Assembly (NCBI RefSeq): GCF_003096095.1
Contig: NZ_CP015453.1
Span: 1,860,001-1,924,000, forward strand
DNA: 64,000 bases
Source of the DNA: Dietzia psychralcaliphila
GTDB taxonomy: Bacteria; Actinomycetota; Actinomycetes; Mycobacteriales; Mycobacteriaceae
Direction of reading: 5' to 3'
This document shows positions 19,782 to 29,768 of the stretch, piece after piece. Below the pieces are notes generated by a model, which ran no database searches, was not told where the DNA came from, and saw only the letters and a list, made by a program, of their open reading frames with translations. A program made the translations under genes and the position numbers. Every line of letters begins with the position of its first letter. Position 1 is the stretch's first letter.

Positions 19782-21358
19782 CCGAACCGGACAGCCTGCC
19801 CTCCCCGGCCGTCGGCGACACCGTCGGCGGCCCGGAGGGGTCGGCCAACCCGCTCCGCGATCCACGGGACCGTAGGCTGCCCCGGATCGCCGGGCCGTCC
19901 GGCCTCGTCATCTTCGGCGTCACCGGGGACCTCTCCAAGAAAAAGCTCATCCCCGCCGTCTACGACCTGGCGAACCGGGGTCTGCTCCCACCGGGTTTCT
20001 CCCTCATCGGTTTCGGTCGCCGCCGGTGGACCCACTCCGACTTCGCCGATTTCGCCCGTGAACACGCCAGGGAACGGTGTCGCACCCCGTTCCGCGAGGA
20101 CGTCTGGGAACAGCTGGCGGCGGGACTCCGGTTCGTCACCGGGACCTTCGACGACGACGAGGGGTTCGATCGACTGGCGGAGCAGCTGACCGCCCTCGAG
20201 ACCGAACGGGGCACCGCCGGGAACTACGCCTTCTACCTCTCTGTCCCCCCGGACGACTTCCCCACCGTCTGCCGGCACCTCGACCGCACCGGATGTACCA
20301 GGGCGGTGGACGGAGCATGGCGCCGCGTGGTCATCGAGAAGCCATTCGGACACGATCTGGCGAGTGCCCGTGAGCTCAACGCGGTGGTGGGAGCCGTCTT
20401 CCCCGAGGACTCGGTGTTCCGCATCGACCACTACCTGGGCAAGGAGACGGTCCAGAACATCCTCGCGCTGCGCTTCGCCAACCAGCTCTTCGAGCCGGTG
20501 TGGAACACCAACCACGTCGACCACGTGCAGATCACCATGGCCGAGGACATCGGCCTCGGCGGCCGCGCCGGATACTACGACGGGATCGGGGCGGCGCGTG
20601 ACGTCATCCAGAACCACCTCATCCAGCTGATGGCGCTGGTGGCGATGGAGGAACCCACGGACTTCTCGGCGGAGGCGCTGCGGGCGGAGAAGACCAAGGT
20701 CCTGGAGTCGACCTCGCTCGCGTTGCCGATCTCCGAGACCGCTGCCCGCGGCCAGTACTCCGGCGGGTGGCAGGGGTCCGAGCAGGTGGTGGGGCTCAAG
20801 GACGAGGAGGGGTACGACCCGTCCTCCACCACCGAGACCTATGCCGCGATCACCCTGGAGGTGCACAACAGGCGCTGGGCCGACGTCCCGTTCTACCTGC
20901 GCACCGGCAAGCGGCTGGGCCGTCGCGTCACTGAGATCGCGGTGGTCTTCAGGCGCGCCCCCCATCTGCCCTTCGACGCGACCATGACCCAGGAGCTGGG
21001 CCAGAACGCGTTGGTGATCCGTGTGCAACCCGACGAAGGCGTGACGCTGCGGTTCGGGTCGAAGGTCCCCGGCACCGCGATGGAGGTCCGCGACGTCAAC
21101 ATGGACTTCGCCTACGGTGAGGCCTTCACCGAATCCTCGCCCGAGGCGTACGAGCGGCTCATCCTGGACGTCCTGCTGGGCGAACCGTCTCTGTTCCCCG
21201 TCTCGCGCGAGGTGGAACTGAGCTGGATGCTCCTCGATCCGGTGCTCAGTGAATGGTCGGCCGGTGGCACCCCCGAGCAGTACCAGGCCGGGACCTGGGG
21301 TCCGCGTGGTGCCGACGAGATCCTGGCCCGCAGTGGCCGCGCATGGAGGCGACCGTGA
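19778..21358 (+). CDS. zwf: Glucose-6-phosphate 1-dehydrogenase
   Basis: A protein of 526 residues from GTG 19778. The coenzyme motif is VIFGVTGDLSKKKLIPAVYD and the substrate-binding active site is FRIDHYLGKETVQNILALRF. The first ~35 residues before the Rossmann fold are a variable extension. It oxidises glucose 6-phosphate to 6-phosphogluconolactone, the first step of the oxidative pentose-phosphate route. In actinobacteria it forms a complex with OpcA, whose gene overlaps the zwf stop by four bases (GTGA). It matches Rv1447c (zwf2). Confidence 0.96.
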   Translation: MTEPDSLPSPAVGDTVGGPEGSANPLRDPRDRRLPRIAGPSGLVIFGVTGDLSKKKLIPAVYDLANRGLLPPGFSLIGFGRRRWTHSDFADFAREHARERCRTPFREDVWEQLAAGLRFVTGTFDDDEGFDRLAEQLTALETERGTAGNYAFYLSVPPDDFPTVCRHLDRTGCTRAVDGAWRRVVIEKPFGHDLASARELNAVVGAVFPEDSVFRIDHYLGKETVQNILALRFANQLFEPVWNTNHVDHVQITMAEDIGLGGRAGYYDGIGAARDVIQNHLIQLMALVAMEEPTDFSAEALRAEKTKVLESTSLALPISETAARGQYSGGWQGSEQVVGLKDEEGYDPSSTTETYAAITLEVHNRRWADVPFYLRTGKRLGRRVTEIAVVFRRAPHLPFDATMTQELGQNALVIRVQPDEGVTLRFGSKVPGTAMEVRDVNMDFAYGEAFTESSPEAYERLILDVLLGEPSLFPVSREVELSWMLLDPVLSEWSAGGTPEQYQAGTWGPRGADEILARSGRAWRRP

Positions 21359-22275
21359 TCATTGACCTACCTGACACCTCGACCCGCGAGATCTCCAAGA
21401 AACTCGTGCAGATCCGTGAGGACGCGGGGCTGAGCACGATCGGCCGGGTGCTCACGCTGATCGTCCTCACCGACCATGTCCGCGGCAGCGAAACCGCGAT
21501 CGAGGCGGCCAACGAGGCCAGCCGTGAGCACCCGTGTCGGGTGATCGTGGTGATCCGCGGCAACCGCGCCAGGGCGGACCGACTCGACGGTCAGATCCGG
21601 GTCGGTGGCGACGCGGGAGCGGCCGAGGTCGTGGTCCTGCGGACCTCGGGGGCGATGGCGTCGCAGTCCGCCTCGTTGGTCACTCCGTTGCTCCTCCCCG
21701 ACACTCCTCTCGCGGTGTGGTGGCCCAGACACTCGCCGACATTGTTGTCCGAGGACAAGGTGGGTCGTCTGGCGCGACGCCGGATCGTGGACTCCGACGC
21801 CGAGGGGCACCCGACGGACGCACTCGCCAAACGGGCGGCCGGGTACTCCCCGGGGGATACCGATCTCGCCTGGGCGCGGGTCACGCACTGGCGTTCCCTG
21901 CTGGCGGCCACCCTGGACAGGCCGCCGTTCGAGACCATCACCGGCGCCACGGTGTGTGGACCCGAGCGGGCGGCGTCGGTGGACCTCGCCGGTGGTTGGC
22001 TCGCCTCCCGTCTGGGGATCGACGTCCACCGCGCGGTGGGGCCGCGGATGGTCGTCCTGGAGCGCGCCTCCGGATCGATCGTCATCGAGCAGGTGAGCCC
22101 CACCTCGGCGGAGCTACGGATCACCGGTCACTCCCCCACGCGGGTGACGCTGGTGAAACGGAGCGTGGCGGACTGCCTCGCCGAGGAACTCCGCCGAATG
22201 GACACCGACGGTGTGTACGCCGACGCCCTCGCGAACCACGACCGGGTGATCTACACCTCTGCCTCCGTGCGCTGA
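21355..22275 (+). CDS. opcA: Glucose-6-phosphate dehydrogenase assembly protein OpcA
   Basis: A protein of 306 residues, starting at the GTG that overlaps the zwf stop; MIIDLPDTSTREISKKLVQIREDAG-type N-terminus (first ~25 residues) is the standard OpcA beginning. The central VTPLLLPDTPLAVWWP is strongly conserved in the family. OpcA is an allosteric or assembly partner of actinobacterial and cyanobacterial G6PDH and has no known catalytic activity. Its coupling to zwf fits equal production of the two subunits. Confidence 0.94.
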   Translation: MIIDLPDTSTREISKKLVQIREDAGLSTIGRVLTLIVLTDHVRGSETAIEAANEASREHPCRVIVVIRGNRARADRLDGQIRVGGDAGAAEVVVLRTSGAMASQSASLVTPLLLPDTPLAVWWPRHSPTLLSEDKVGRLARRRIVDSDAEGHPTDALAKRAAGYSPGDTDLAWARVTHWRSLLAATLDRPPFETITGATVCGPERAASVDLAGGWLASRLGIDVHRAVGPRMVVLERASGSIVIEQVSPTSAELRITGHSPTRVTLVKRSVADCLAEELRRMDTDGVYADALANHDRVIYTSASVR

Positions 22276-22327
22276 GCGGGAGCGCCCACCGTCCCGCAGA
22301 CCGAGAACCACGACCACAGGAGGATCG

Positions 22328-23050
22328 ATGCCCCACATCCGTCATGTAGTCCACACCGACACGGATGCGCTGGCCGCCGCGGCCGCCAGGACGGTAGCGG
22401 AGTGTCTCACCGAGCGGATCGACGCCGCGGGACAGGCGACGCTGGCACTGACGGGGGGTTCGGTCGGGATCAAGACCGCCGCCGCCCTCGCCGGGTCCCC
22501 CGTGGACTGGGAACGGGTCACCATCTTCTTCGGGGACGAGCGGTTCGTTCCCGCTGGTCACCCGGAGCGCAACGACGGCCAGCTGGACGAGGCTCTTCTC
22601 GATTCCCTGGGTGACCGTCCGACCGTGCACCGCTGGCCGGCGCGAACCGCGGAGGACAGCGATGTCGACTCCGCCGCCGCACGATTCCTCGAGTCTCTCG
22701 ACATCCCCGGCGGCGACGATCCGATCTTCGACGTGACCATCCTGGGCATGGGACCCGAGGGGCACATCGATTCGATCTTCCCGCACACCCCCGCGGTCGC
22801 CGAGACGGAGCGGATGGTGGTGGGCGTCCGCGAGTGCCCCAAGCCCCCTGCCGAGCGGATGACGTTCACCCTCCCGGCGGTTCGTCGCTCACGGCACGTA
22901 CTGGTGGTGGCGGCCGGTGAGGGCAAGGCGGAGGCGGTGGCCCGGGGACTCGGCGGGGCCGACCCGACGGAATGGCCGGTGGCCGGAGCGGTGGGGTCCG
23001 AGTCGACGACCTACCACCTCGACGAGGGCGCGGCGTCCGCGCTGAACTGA
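22328..23050 (+). CDS. pgl: 6-phosphogluconolactonase
   Basis: A protein of 240 residues from ATG 22328, with a strong AGGAGG site 4 bases upstream. It lies 52 bases after opcA, so it is in the operon but not overlapping. ATLALTGGSVGIKTA and VTIFFGDERFVPAGHPERN are the N-terminal family motifs, and GMGPEGHIDSIFPH carries the catalytic histidine. It hydrolyses 6-phosphogluconolactone made by Zwf. A strong hairpin follows the stop. Confidence 0.94.
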   Translation: MPHIRHVVHTDTDALAAAAARTVAECLTERIDAAGQATLALTGGSVGIKTAAALAGSPVDWERVTIFFGDERFVPAGHPERNDGQLDEALLDSLGDRPTVHRWPARTAEDSDVDSAAARFLESLDIPGGDDPIFDVTILGMGPEGHIDSIFPHTPAVAETERMVVGVRECPKPPAERMTFTLPAVRRSRHVLVVAAGEGKAEAVARGLGGADPTEWPVAGAVGSESTTYHLDEGAASALN

Positions 23051-23063
23051 CACGATATCGACG

Positions 23064-23103
23064 ACGAGGTGCGCTCCTCCACTGAAGGAGGAGCGCACCT
23101 CGT
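23064..23103. terminator. Bidirectional hairpin terminator between pgl and secG
   Basis: Perfect 17-bp arms (23064-23080 and 23087-23103) enclose a 6-base loop (actgaa). It separates the convergent pentose-phosphate and lower-glycolysis operons and is the longest perfect inverted repeat I noticed in the window. It lacks a long T tract on either strand. Confidence 0.85.
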
Positions 23104-23136
23104 GTCGACGCGCCGGAGGCCGCGGAGGGCGGAGGG

Positions 23137-23370
23137 TCAGCCGAAGCGGACCAGGAGGCCGACCGCGACGATCGCGATGAGCCACAGTATTGCCACGACC
23201 ACGGTCACACGGTCGAGGTTGCGCTCCACGACACTCGACCCGGAGAGGCTGGACTGCACACCGCCGCCGAACAGCGAGGACAGACCGCCCCCCTTACCGC
23301 GGTGCAGCAGGATGAACAGCATCAACAGCAGGCTGGTGGCGACGAGGAAGATGTCCAGGGCGAGCTTCAT
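23137..23370 (-). CDS. secG: Preprotein translocase subunit SecG
   Basis: A protein of 77 residues with two membrane segments: residues ~4-22 (LALDIFLVATSLLLMLFIL) and ~55-75. Between them is the glycine-rich cytoplasmic loop HRGKGGGLSSLFGGGVQSSL, typical of SecG. It assists SecYE-dependent protein export at the plasma membrane. Its position downstream of tpiA is the usual actinobacterial arrangement (Rv1440). Confidence 0.92.
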   Translation of the reverse strand: MKLALDIFLVATSLLLMLFILLHRGKGGGLSSLFGGGVQSSLSGSSVVERNLDRVTVVVAILWLIAIVAVGLLVRFG

Positions 23371-23421
23371 GTACGGATCGGGCCTTACGTCGGGTCGGGG
23401 CGGTCAGAGGACGACTGGTCC

Positions 23422-23427
23422 AGACTA
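23422..23427 (-). promoter_or_regulatory. Candidate -10 (TAGTCT) upstream of secG
   Basis: On the minus strand TAGTCT lies about 50 bases before the secG ATG, after the hairpin at 23452-23489. The same hexamer occurs upstream of gap, metK and mihF. Confidence 0.4.
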
Positions 23428-23451
23428 CCCGGTGGGATCTCCATGGCGAAT

Positions 23452-23489
23452 CCCGGCGCGCCCGCCCGCCTCGGGGCGGCCGCGCCGGG
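23452..23489 (-). terminator. GC-rich hairpin between tpiA and secG
   Basis: Nine-base arms (cccggcgcg at 23452-23460 and cgcgccggg at 23481-23489) enclose a further CCGCC/GGCGG stem. It begins just after the tpiA stop in transcription order. No U tract follows, so it may be a partial terminator or an mRNA-stabilising structure; the secG promoter candidate follows it. Confidence 0.5.
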
Positions 23490-23498
23490 CGGGTCGAC

Positions 23499-24284
23499 TC
23501 AGGGCAGCGGACCGCCGGCGGCGATGGCGGAGAGCTGGGCGAACTCGTCGGGCTTGAGCGAGGACCCGCCCACCAGGCCGCCGTCGACGTCGGGCTGCTC
23601 GAGGAGTTCACCGACGGTGGAGGCATTGACGCTCCCGCCGTACAACACGCGCATCTGATCCGAGATCTCGGGACCCGCCAGCTCGGAGAGGGCCGAGCGG
23701 ATGGCCGCGCACACCTCCTGCGCGTCCGCGGCCGAGGCCGTCTTGCCCGTCCCGATGGCCCACACGGGCTCGTAGGCGATGACGGTGGAAGCCAGCTGCT
23801 CCTTGCCCAGGCCCGCGAGGGATCCCTTGAGCTGCTCCACGACGAAGCCCACGTGGTCACCCGCCTCCCGGGTCTCCAACTTCTCCCCCACGCAGACGAT
23901 CGGGGTGAGACCGTGCTTGTGACACGCCGCGGCCTTGGCGGCAACCAGCTCGTCGGTCTCCGAGTGGTACTCGCGACGCTCGGAGTGGCCCACCACGGCG
24001 TAGGTGCACCCGAGTTTGGCGAGCATTCCCGCCGAGATCTCGCCGGTGTACGCACCGGACTCGTGGACCGACACGTCCTGCGCGCCGTAGGCGAAACCGA
24101 GCTTGTCCCCTTCGATCACGATCTGGACACCGCGGATGTCGGTGAACGGAGGGATGAATGCCACCTCCACCTTCTCGAGGTACTTCTCCGGCAGCGCGAA
24201 GGCCACCTTCTGCACGAGCGCGATCGCCTCGAGGTGGTTGAGGTTCATCTTCCAGTTTCCGGCGATGAGCGGTGTGCGTGCCAT
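23499..24284 (-). CDS. tpiA: Triosephosphate isomerase
   Basis: A protein of 261 residues from ATG 24284 (AGGAG upstream). The N-terminus [13 protein letters not shown] has the active-site Asn and Lys, [13 protein letters not shown] has the catalytic His, and [17 protein letters not shown] the catalytic Glu. The phosphate loop is LYGGSVNAS. It interconverts dihydroxyacetone phosphate and glyceraldehyde 3-phosphate. It starts 29 bases after pgk and is part of the gap-pgk-tpiA cluster. Confidence 0.97.
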   Translation of the reverse strand: MARTPLIAGNWKMNLNHLEAIALVQKVAFALPEKYLEKVEVAFIPPFTDIRGVQIVIEGDKLGFAYGAQDVSVHESGAYTGEISAGMLAKLGCTYAVVGHSERREYHSETDELVAAKAAACHKHGLTPIVCVGEKLETREAGDHVGFVVEQLKGSLAGLGKEQLASTVIAYEPVWAIGTGKTASAADAQEVCAAIRSALSELAGPEISDQMRVLYGGSVNASTVGELLEQPDVDGGLVGGSSLKPDEFAQLSAIAAGGPLP

Positions 24285-24313
24285 TGTTTCTCCTGTGGGT
24301 CGGCGAGTGTGGA

Positions 24314-25531
24314 TCAGTTGCTGCGTTCGAGGGCGGTGACCCCCGGGAGTTCTTTGCCCTCGAGGTACTCGAGCGAGGCACCGCCGCCCGTCGAGATGTG
24401 CGAGAAGTTCTCCTCGCCCAGCCCGAGCGTGCGGACGGCCGCAGCGGAGTCGCCACCGCCAACCACGGAGAACGCACCGTCCCTGGTCGCGGTGATGATC
24501 GCCTCGGCGACGCCACGGGTACCGCTGGAGAACGCCTCGAACTCGAACACGCCCATCGGGCCGTTCCAGAAGACGGTCTTGGCGGCGGACAGCTTGTCGG
24601 TGAACAAGGCGATGGACTCGGGGCCGATGTCGAGCCCCATCTTGCCGTCGGGGATCGCGTCGGCCGGCACCGTGGTGTGCGCGGCGTCGGCGGCGAACCC
24701 GTCTGCCGCCACCACGTCCACGGGCAGGGTGATCACGTCACCGAACTTGTCGAGCAGGTCCTTGCAGGTGCCGATCATCTCCTCCTGCAGGAGCGAGGAA
24801 CCGACGCCGTGACCCTGTGCGGCCAGGAAGGTGAAGCACATGCCGCCACCGATGACCAGTGTGTCGACCTTGGGAGCGAGCGCCTCGATCACGGCGAGCT
24901 TGTCCGAGACCTTGGACCCGCCGAGCACCACGGCGTACGGTCGCTCGGCGTCCCCGGTCAGGCCGGCGAGGACCTCGACCTCGCTCTGGACCAGGTCGCC
25001 GGCGTAGGCCGGGAGCACCTCGGCGATGTCGTAGACCGATGCCTGCGCGCGGTGGACCACACCGAAACCGTTGGAGACGAACGCGCCGTCCTCGCCGACG
25101 AGGCTCGCCAGCTCGGCGGCCAACGCGGCACGCTCGGCGGGATCCTTGCTGGTCTCACGGGGGTCGAAGCGGATGTTCTCGACCAGGAGCACGTCGCCGT
25201 CGGTCAGTCCGTTGGCGCGCTCGCGGGCGTCCGGCCCCACCACGTCGCCGGCCAGCTGGACGTATCGACCCAGCTCGTCGCTCAGCCTCTCAGCAACGGG
25301 GGCCAGCGAGAACGACGGGTCGGCCGCGCCCTTCGGCCGGCCCAGGTGTGCCGTGATCACCAGCGCGGCGCCGGCGTCGAGCAGCGCGTTGAGGGTGGGC
25401 AGTGAGGCCGTGATCCGGCCGGAGTCGGTGATGGTCGACCCGTCGAGTGGGACGTTGAGATCGCAGCGGACGAGGATCTTGCGACCCTCGACTCCGGCGT
25501 CGAGCAGGTCCTTGAGCGTGCTCACTGCCAT
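24314..25531 (-). CDS. pgk: Phosphoglycerate kinase
   Basis: A protein of 405 residues from ATG 25531. The substrate site [17 protein letters not shown] is near the N-terminus, followed by [27 protein letters not shown] and [16 protein letters not shown] form the nucleotide side. The open frame extends upstream into the repeat-rich leader, but the family N-terminus and the normal length favour this start. It makes ATP from 1,3-bisphosphoglycerate. The 215-base gap to gap holds tandem repeats and a hairpin. Confidence 0.97.
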   Translation of the reverse strand: MAVSTLKDLLDAGVEGRKILVRCDLNVPLDGSTITDSGRITASLPTLNALLDAGAALVITAHLGRPKGAADPSFSLAPVAERLSDELGRYVQLAGDVVGPDARERANGLTDGDVLLVENIRFDPRETSKDPAERAALAAELASLVGEDGAFVSNGFGVVHRAQASVYDIAEVLPAYAGDLVQSEVEVLAGLTGDAERPYAVVLGGSKVSDKLAVIEALAPKVDTLVIGGGMCFTFLAAQGHGVGSSLLQEEMIGTCKDLLDKFGDVITLPVDVVAADGFAADAAHTTVPADAIPDGKMGLDIGPESIALFTDKLSAAKTVFWNGPMGVFEFEAFSSGTRGVAEAIITATRDGAFSVVGGGDSAAAVRTLGLGEENFSHISTGGGASLEYLEGKELPGVTALERSN

Positions 25532-25546
25532 GGGGTGGGGCTCCTG

Positions 25547-25610
25547 TCGGGAGGACTGAGGTTCGGGAGGACTGAGGTGTGGGAGCACTGTGGTCCGGGA
25601 GGACGGTGGT
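25547..25610. repeat. Four tandem 16-bp repeats in the gap-pgk spacer
   Basis: Units at 25547-25562 and 25563-25578 are identical (tcgggaggactgaggt). Units at 25579-25594 (gtgggagcactgtggt) and 25595-25610 (ccgggaggacggtggt) are diverged copies. The pattern then fades into GTGGTG-rich sequence to about 25665. On the mRNA strand this leader is rich in C and A and poor in G. Confidence 0.85.
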
Positions 25611-25670
25611 GCTGTGGTGGTGTGGTGTGTTGCGGTGCTGCTGTGGTGCGGTGCTGCGTGTGATGTACCG

Positions 25671-25714
25671 CGGGCCCGGCCGGGACGCTGTGGGGCGTTC
25701 CCGGACCGGGCCCG
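25671..25714 (-). promoter_or_regulatory. Strong hairpin in the gap-pgk spacer
   Basis: Arms cgggcccggccggga (25671-25685) and tcccggaccgggcccg (25699-25714) pair with a single-base bulge. The hairpin starts about 30 bases after the gap stop in transcription order. With no U tract after it, an mRNA processing or attenuation role is as likely as termination. Confidence 0.55.
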
Positions 25715-25746
25715 GTGTGGTGCTGTGTGCGCAGGCCCGAGGGCTC

Positions 25747-26838
<1,092 letters not shown>

Positions 26839-26880
26839 CCCGCCACCTGTGGGGGCTGTGCAGGGTCCACAGCGCGCGGA

Positions 26881-27864
26881 TCAGTCTTCGTCGAGCATGT
26901 CCTCGGTCACGACGGACTCGGTGTCCGGGATACCCAGATCGGCGGCCTTGCGGTCTGCCATGGACAACAGTCGGCGGATCCGTCCGGCGACCGCGTCCTT
27001 GGTCATGGGTGGGTCGGCGAGCTGGCCCAGTTCCTCCAGTGAGGACTGGCGGTGCTGGACGCGCAGCTCACCCGCGGCCAGCAGGTGGTCCGGGACGTCT
27101 TCGGCGAGGATCTCGAGGGCGCGCTGGACCCTGGCGGCCGCCGCGACGGCCGCCCGTGCGGACCTGCGGAGATTCGCGTCGTCGAAGTTGGCGAGCCGGT
27201 TGGCGGTCGCCCGGACCTCTCCGCGTGAACGCCGCTCCTCCCAGATGTCCCTGGTGGCGGTGGCACCCATCCGGGAGAGGAGGACCCCGATCGCCTCTCC
27301 GTCCCGGATCACGACCCGGTCACCTCCGCGGACCTCTCGGGCCTTCGCGGTGACCCCGAGCCGACGCGCGGCACCCACCAGCGCCATCGCCGCCTCGGCG
27401 CCGGGCGCGGTGACCTCCAACGCCGAAGACCGGCCGGGTTTGGTCAGGGAACCGTGGGCGAGGAACGCCCCCCGCCACGACGCCTCCGCGGCCGCGACGG
27501 ATCCACCGACGACCGCGGCGGGCAGTCCCCGGACCGTGCGCCCGGCGCTGTCGACCAGCCCGAGCTGGCGGGTCAGGTCGGCACCCCGGTCGATCACCCG
27601 AAGAACGAACTTCCGGGCCGGCTTCCCACCGGATCCCCCGATCGGGTGGATCTCGCAGGGCACCGAGAAGAGTGAGTCGAGTTCTCCGGCCAGCCGATCG
27701 GCGATCTCACCCGAATCGACCTCCGCCTCGATCACGAGGCGGCCCGAGAGGACCTGCAGGGTGCCCGCGAACCGCAGGAGTGAGGCGATCTCGGCCTTCC
27801 TGGTCTCGGAGTTGCCCACCGGGACCCTCACCAGTTCGGACTTGACCTGTGCGGTCAGTGACAC
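26881..27864 (-). CDS. whiA: Sporulation/cell-division regulator WhiA
   Basis: A protein of 327 residues. GTG 27864 has AAGGAG 6 bases upstream and gives the usual beginning [12 protein letters not shown]; an in-frame ATG at 27894 would overlap the yvcK stop. The N-terminal part is the degenerate LAGLIDADG-type fold, and the C-terminal ~85 residues are the DNA-binding helix-turn-helix ([29 protein letters not shown] region). WhiA works with WhiB-type partners on division genes in actinobacteria. It is downstream of yvcK and rapZ, the conserved triad. Confidence 0.95.
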   Translation of the reverse strand: MSLTAQVKSELVRVPVGNSETRKAEIASLLRFAGTLQVLSGRLVIEAEVDSGEIADRLAGELDSLFSVPCEIHPIGGSGGKPARKFVLRVIDRGADLTRQLGLVDSAGRTVRGLPAAVVGGSVAAAEASWRGAFLAHGSLTKPGRSSALEVTAPGAEAAMALVGAARRLGVTAKAREVRGGDRVVIRDGEAIGVLLSRMGATATRDIWEERRSRGEVRATANRLANFDDANLRRSARAAVAAAARVQRALEILAEDVPDHLLAAGELRVQHRQSSLEELGQLADPPMTKDAVAGRIRRLLSMADRKAADLGIPDTESVVTEDMLDED

Positions 27865-27886
27865 GCCCTGCTCCTTCGTTCTCCGG

Positions 27887-28888
27887 TCATTCATCGGCCC
27901 CCGTCCTCACCGTGGCGGCGAGCGCCCGGGCGAGCAGAGCGGGGTCGTGCACTGGTCTCATCGTCCCATCCGATGACGTCCTGGCGATGTCCGCCACCAT
28001 GACCCGCGCCCCGAGACCCGCCGCGGCACGGTCGAGGTGTTCGCGTTCCGTCCCGCTCAGCGGCATCCGCGGGTCCACCAGGATCACATCGACGTCGACC
28101 TCCGGCGCATGCTGGCGCAGCACGTGGAGGTGCTGCTCGGCGGAGAAGCCGGCGGTCTCACCGTGCTGCGGCGCGAGGTTGAGGACGAGCGCCCTGGTCG
28201 CGCTCGTACGGGCGAGAGCGGCCGCGATCTCGGGTACCAACATGTTCGGGATGACACTCGTGAACCAGGATCCCGGCCCCAGGACGACCATGTCCGCGGA
28301 GTCGATCGCCTCCACGACGCCGTCCGCCGCAGGCGGGTCGGCGGGGATGAGTCGTACCCGACGCACACTGCCGGGTGTGGTTGCCACCGCGACCTGACCG
28401 ATGATCGTGCGCACCACCCGGGGGTCGGCTTCCAGTCCGACGACCTCCGCGGCGATGTCGAGTGCGACCGGGGACATGGGGAGTACCCGCCCGGTCACCC
28501 CGAGGATCGACCCGACGGCCTCGAGCGCCTTGACGGGGTCCCCGAGCAACTCCCAGAAACCCGCGAAGACGAGGTTGCCCACTGCGTGGCCCGCCAGGGC
28601 CCCGGTTCCGCCGTAGCGGTGCTGGAACAGGCTGGTCAGCCGTTGGTGCTCGTCATCGTCGGCCGCGAGCGCACACAGCGCCATCCGGAGGTCGCCGGGC
28701 GGCAGGATGTCGAGTTCGCGGCGAAGACGGCCGGAGGAGCCACCGTCGTCCGCCACGGTCACCACCGCGGTCACGTGGTCGGCCACCATCCGACCGGCAC
28801 GCAGGGTTGCCGACAACCCGTGTCCCCCGCCGAGTGCGACGAGTGACCCCATCCGGTCGGATCCACCGACCGTGGTCTGGCCGGTCAC
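27887..28888 (-). CDS. YvcK family (gluconeogenesis factor, UDP-sugar-binding) protein
   Basis: A protein of 333 residues if it starts at GTG 28888, four bases after the rapZ stop. GTG 28912 (overlapping rapZ) and ATG 28852 ([12 protein letters not shown]) are alternatives. [15 protein letters not shown] and [19 protein letters not shown] are the CofD/YvcK-like motifs, and [19 protein letters not shown] is also conserved. Homologues bind UDP-GlcNAc and link central carbon flow to cell-wall synthesis; in mycobacteria the equivalent is CuvA (Rv1422). It sits between rapZ and whiA. Confidence 0.92.
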   Translation of the reverse strand: MTGQTTVGGSDRMGSLVALGGGHGLSATLRAGRMVADHVTAVVTVADDGGSSGRLRRELDILPPGDLRMALCALAADDDEHQRLTSLFQHRYGGTGALAGHAVGNLVFAGFWELLGDPVKALEAVGSILGVTGRVLPMSPVALDIAAEVVGLEADPRVVRTIIGQVAVATTPGSVRRVRLIPADPPAADGVVEAIDSADMVVLGPGSWFTSVIPNMLVPEIAAALARTSATRALVLNLAPQHGETAGFSAEQHLHVLRQHAPEVDVDVILVDPRMPLSGTEREHLDRAAAGLGARVMVADIARTSSDGTMRPVHDPALLARALAATVRTGADE

Positions 28889-28892
28889 GAGA

Positions 28893-29765
28893 TCACTCTC
28901 GTCCGAGGTCACGGTGGCGGACGTGGACGTCGACGGAATCGAGACCGGCCAGCCGTCCGGCCAGTGATTCGGAGATGGCGACACTGCGGTGCTTGCCGCC
29001 GGTGCATCCGACCGCGATGGTCATGTACCGCTTGCCCTCCCGGCGGTAGCCGGTCATCGCCAGACCGATCATCGATACCGCGGCACGGAGGTACTCCTCG
29101 ATCGACTGGTCCGCGAGGACGTAGTCCTGGACCGGCTTCTCGCGACCGGTATGCGACTGCAGTTCCGGGATCCAGTGCGGATTGGGCAGGAACCGCATGT
29201 CGAGCAGCATGTCCACATCGACCGGGACCCCGTACTTGAAGCCGAAGGACTCGACGGTGAGGTGGAAGTCGAATCCCAGGTCGCCGAACGGCGTCTCGAG
29301 CCGGTGCCGGAGGTCGTGGACGCTGAGCGAGGTGGTGTCGACGACGACGTCGGCGCGGCCGCGGATCCCCTCGAGGACCTTGCGCTCCCGTTCGATGCCG
29401 TCTATCAGCCCGTCCCCCGACTGCAGGGGATGGGATCGTCGAACGCTGTTGAACCGCTTGACCAGTTCCTCGTCCGCCGCGTCGAGGAAGAGGACCCTCG
29501 CCTGCGGACTGCCGTCGAAGCGCTGCAGGAGCTCGCTGATGTGCTCATCGAAGCCCTTGCTGCGGACGTCCGCGACGATCGCCAGCCTGCGCGGCTCGCC
29601 GTCGGGCTCCTGCACACGCTCGAGCAGTTCCCCGACGAAGTCCAGCGGGAGGTTGTCCACGACATACCAGCCGAACTCCTCGAGCACTTTCGACGCCGTG
29701 CCCTTGCCCGCGCCGGACATCCCGCTGATGAGCAGGAGCTCGCGCCCCTCACCGTTCTCGTCCAT
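28893..29765 (-). CDS. rapZ: RNase adapter / nucleotide-binding protein RapZ
   Basis: A protein of 290 residues. Walker A is LISGMSGAGKGTASK (about 12-26), and the C-terminal domain has AVGCTGGKHRSVAISESLA, the conserved RapZ site. VVDTTSLSVHDLRHRLE is also a family landmark. In enterobacteria RapZ guides RNase E to glmZ RNA; no such RNA is known in actinobacteria, so the role here is uncertain though a link to amino-sugar metabolism fits the neighbour yvcK. It starts 3 bases after uvrC. Confidence 0.94.
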   Translation of the reverse strand: MDENGEGRELLLISGMSGAGKGTASKVLEEFGWYVVDNLPLDFVGELLERVQEPDGEPRRLAIVADVRSKGFDEHISELLQRFDGSPQARVLFLDAADEELVKRFNSVRRSHPLQSGDGLIDGIERERKVLEGIRGRADVVVDTTSLSVHDLRHRLETPFGDLGFDFHLTVESFGFKYGVPVDVDMLLDMRFLPNPHWIPELQSHTGREKPVQDYVLADQSIEEYLRAAVSMIGLAMTGYRREGKRYMTIAVGCTGGKHRSVAISESLAGRLAGLDSVDVHVRHRDLGRE

Positions 29766-29768
29766 GGA

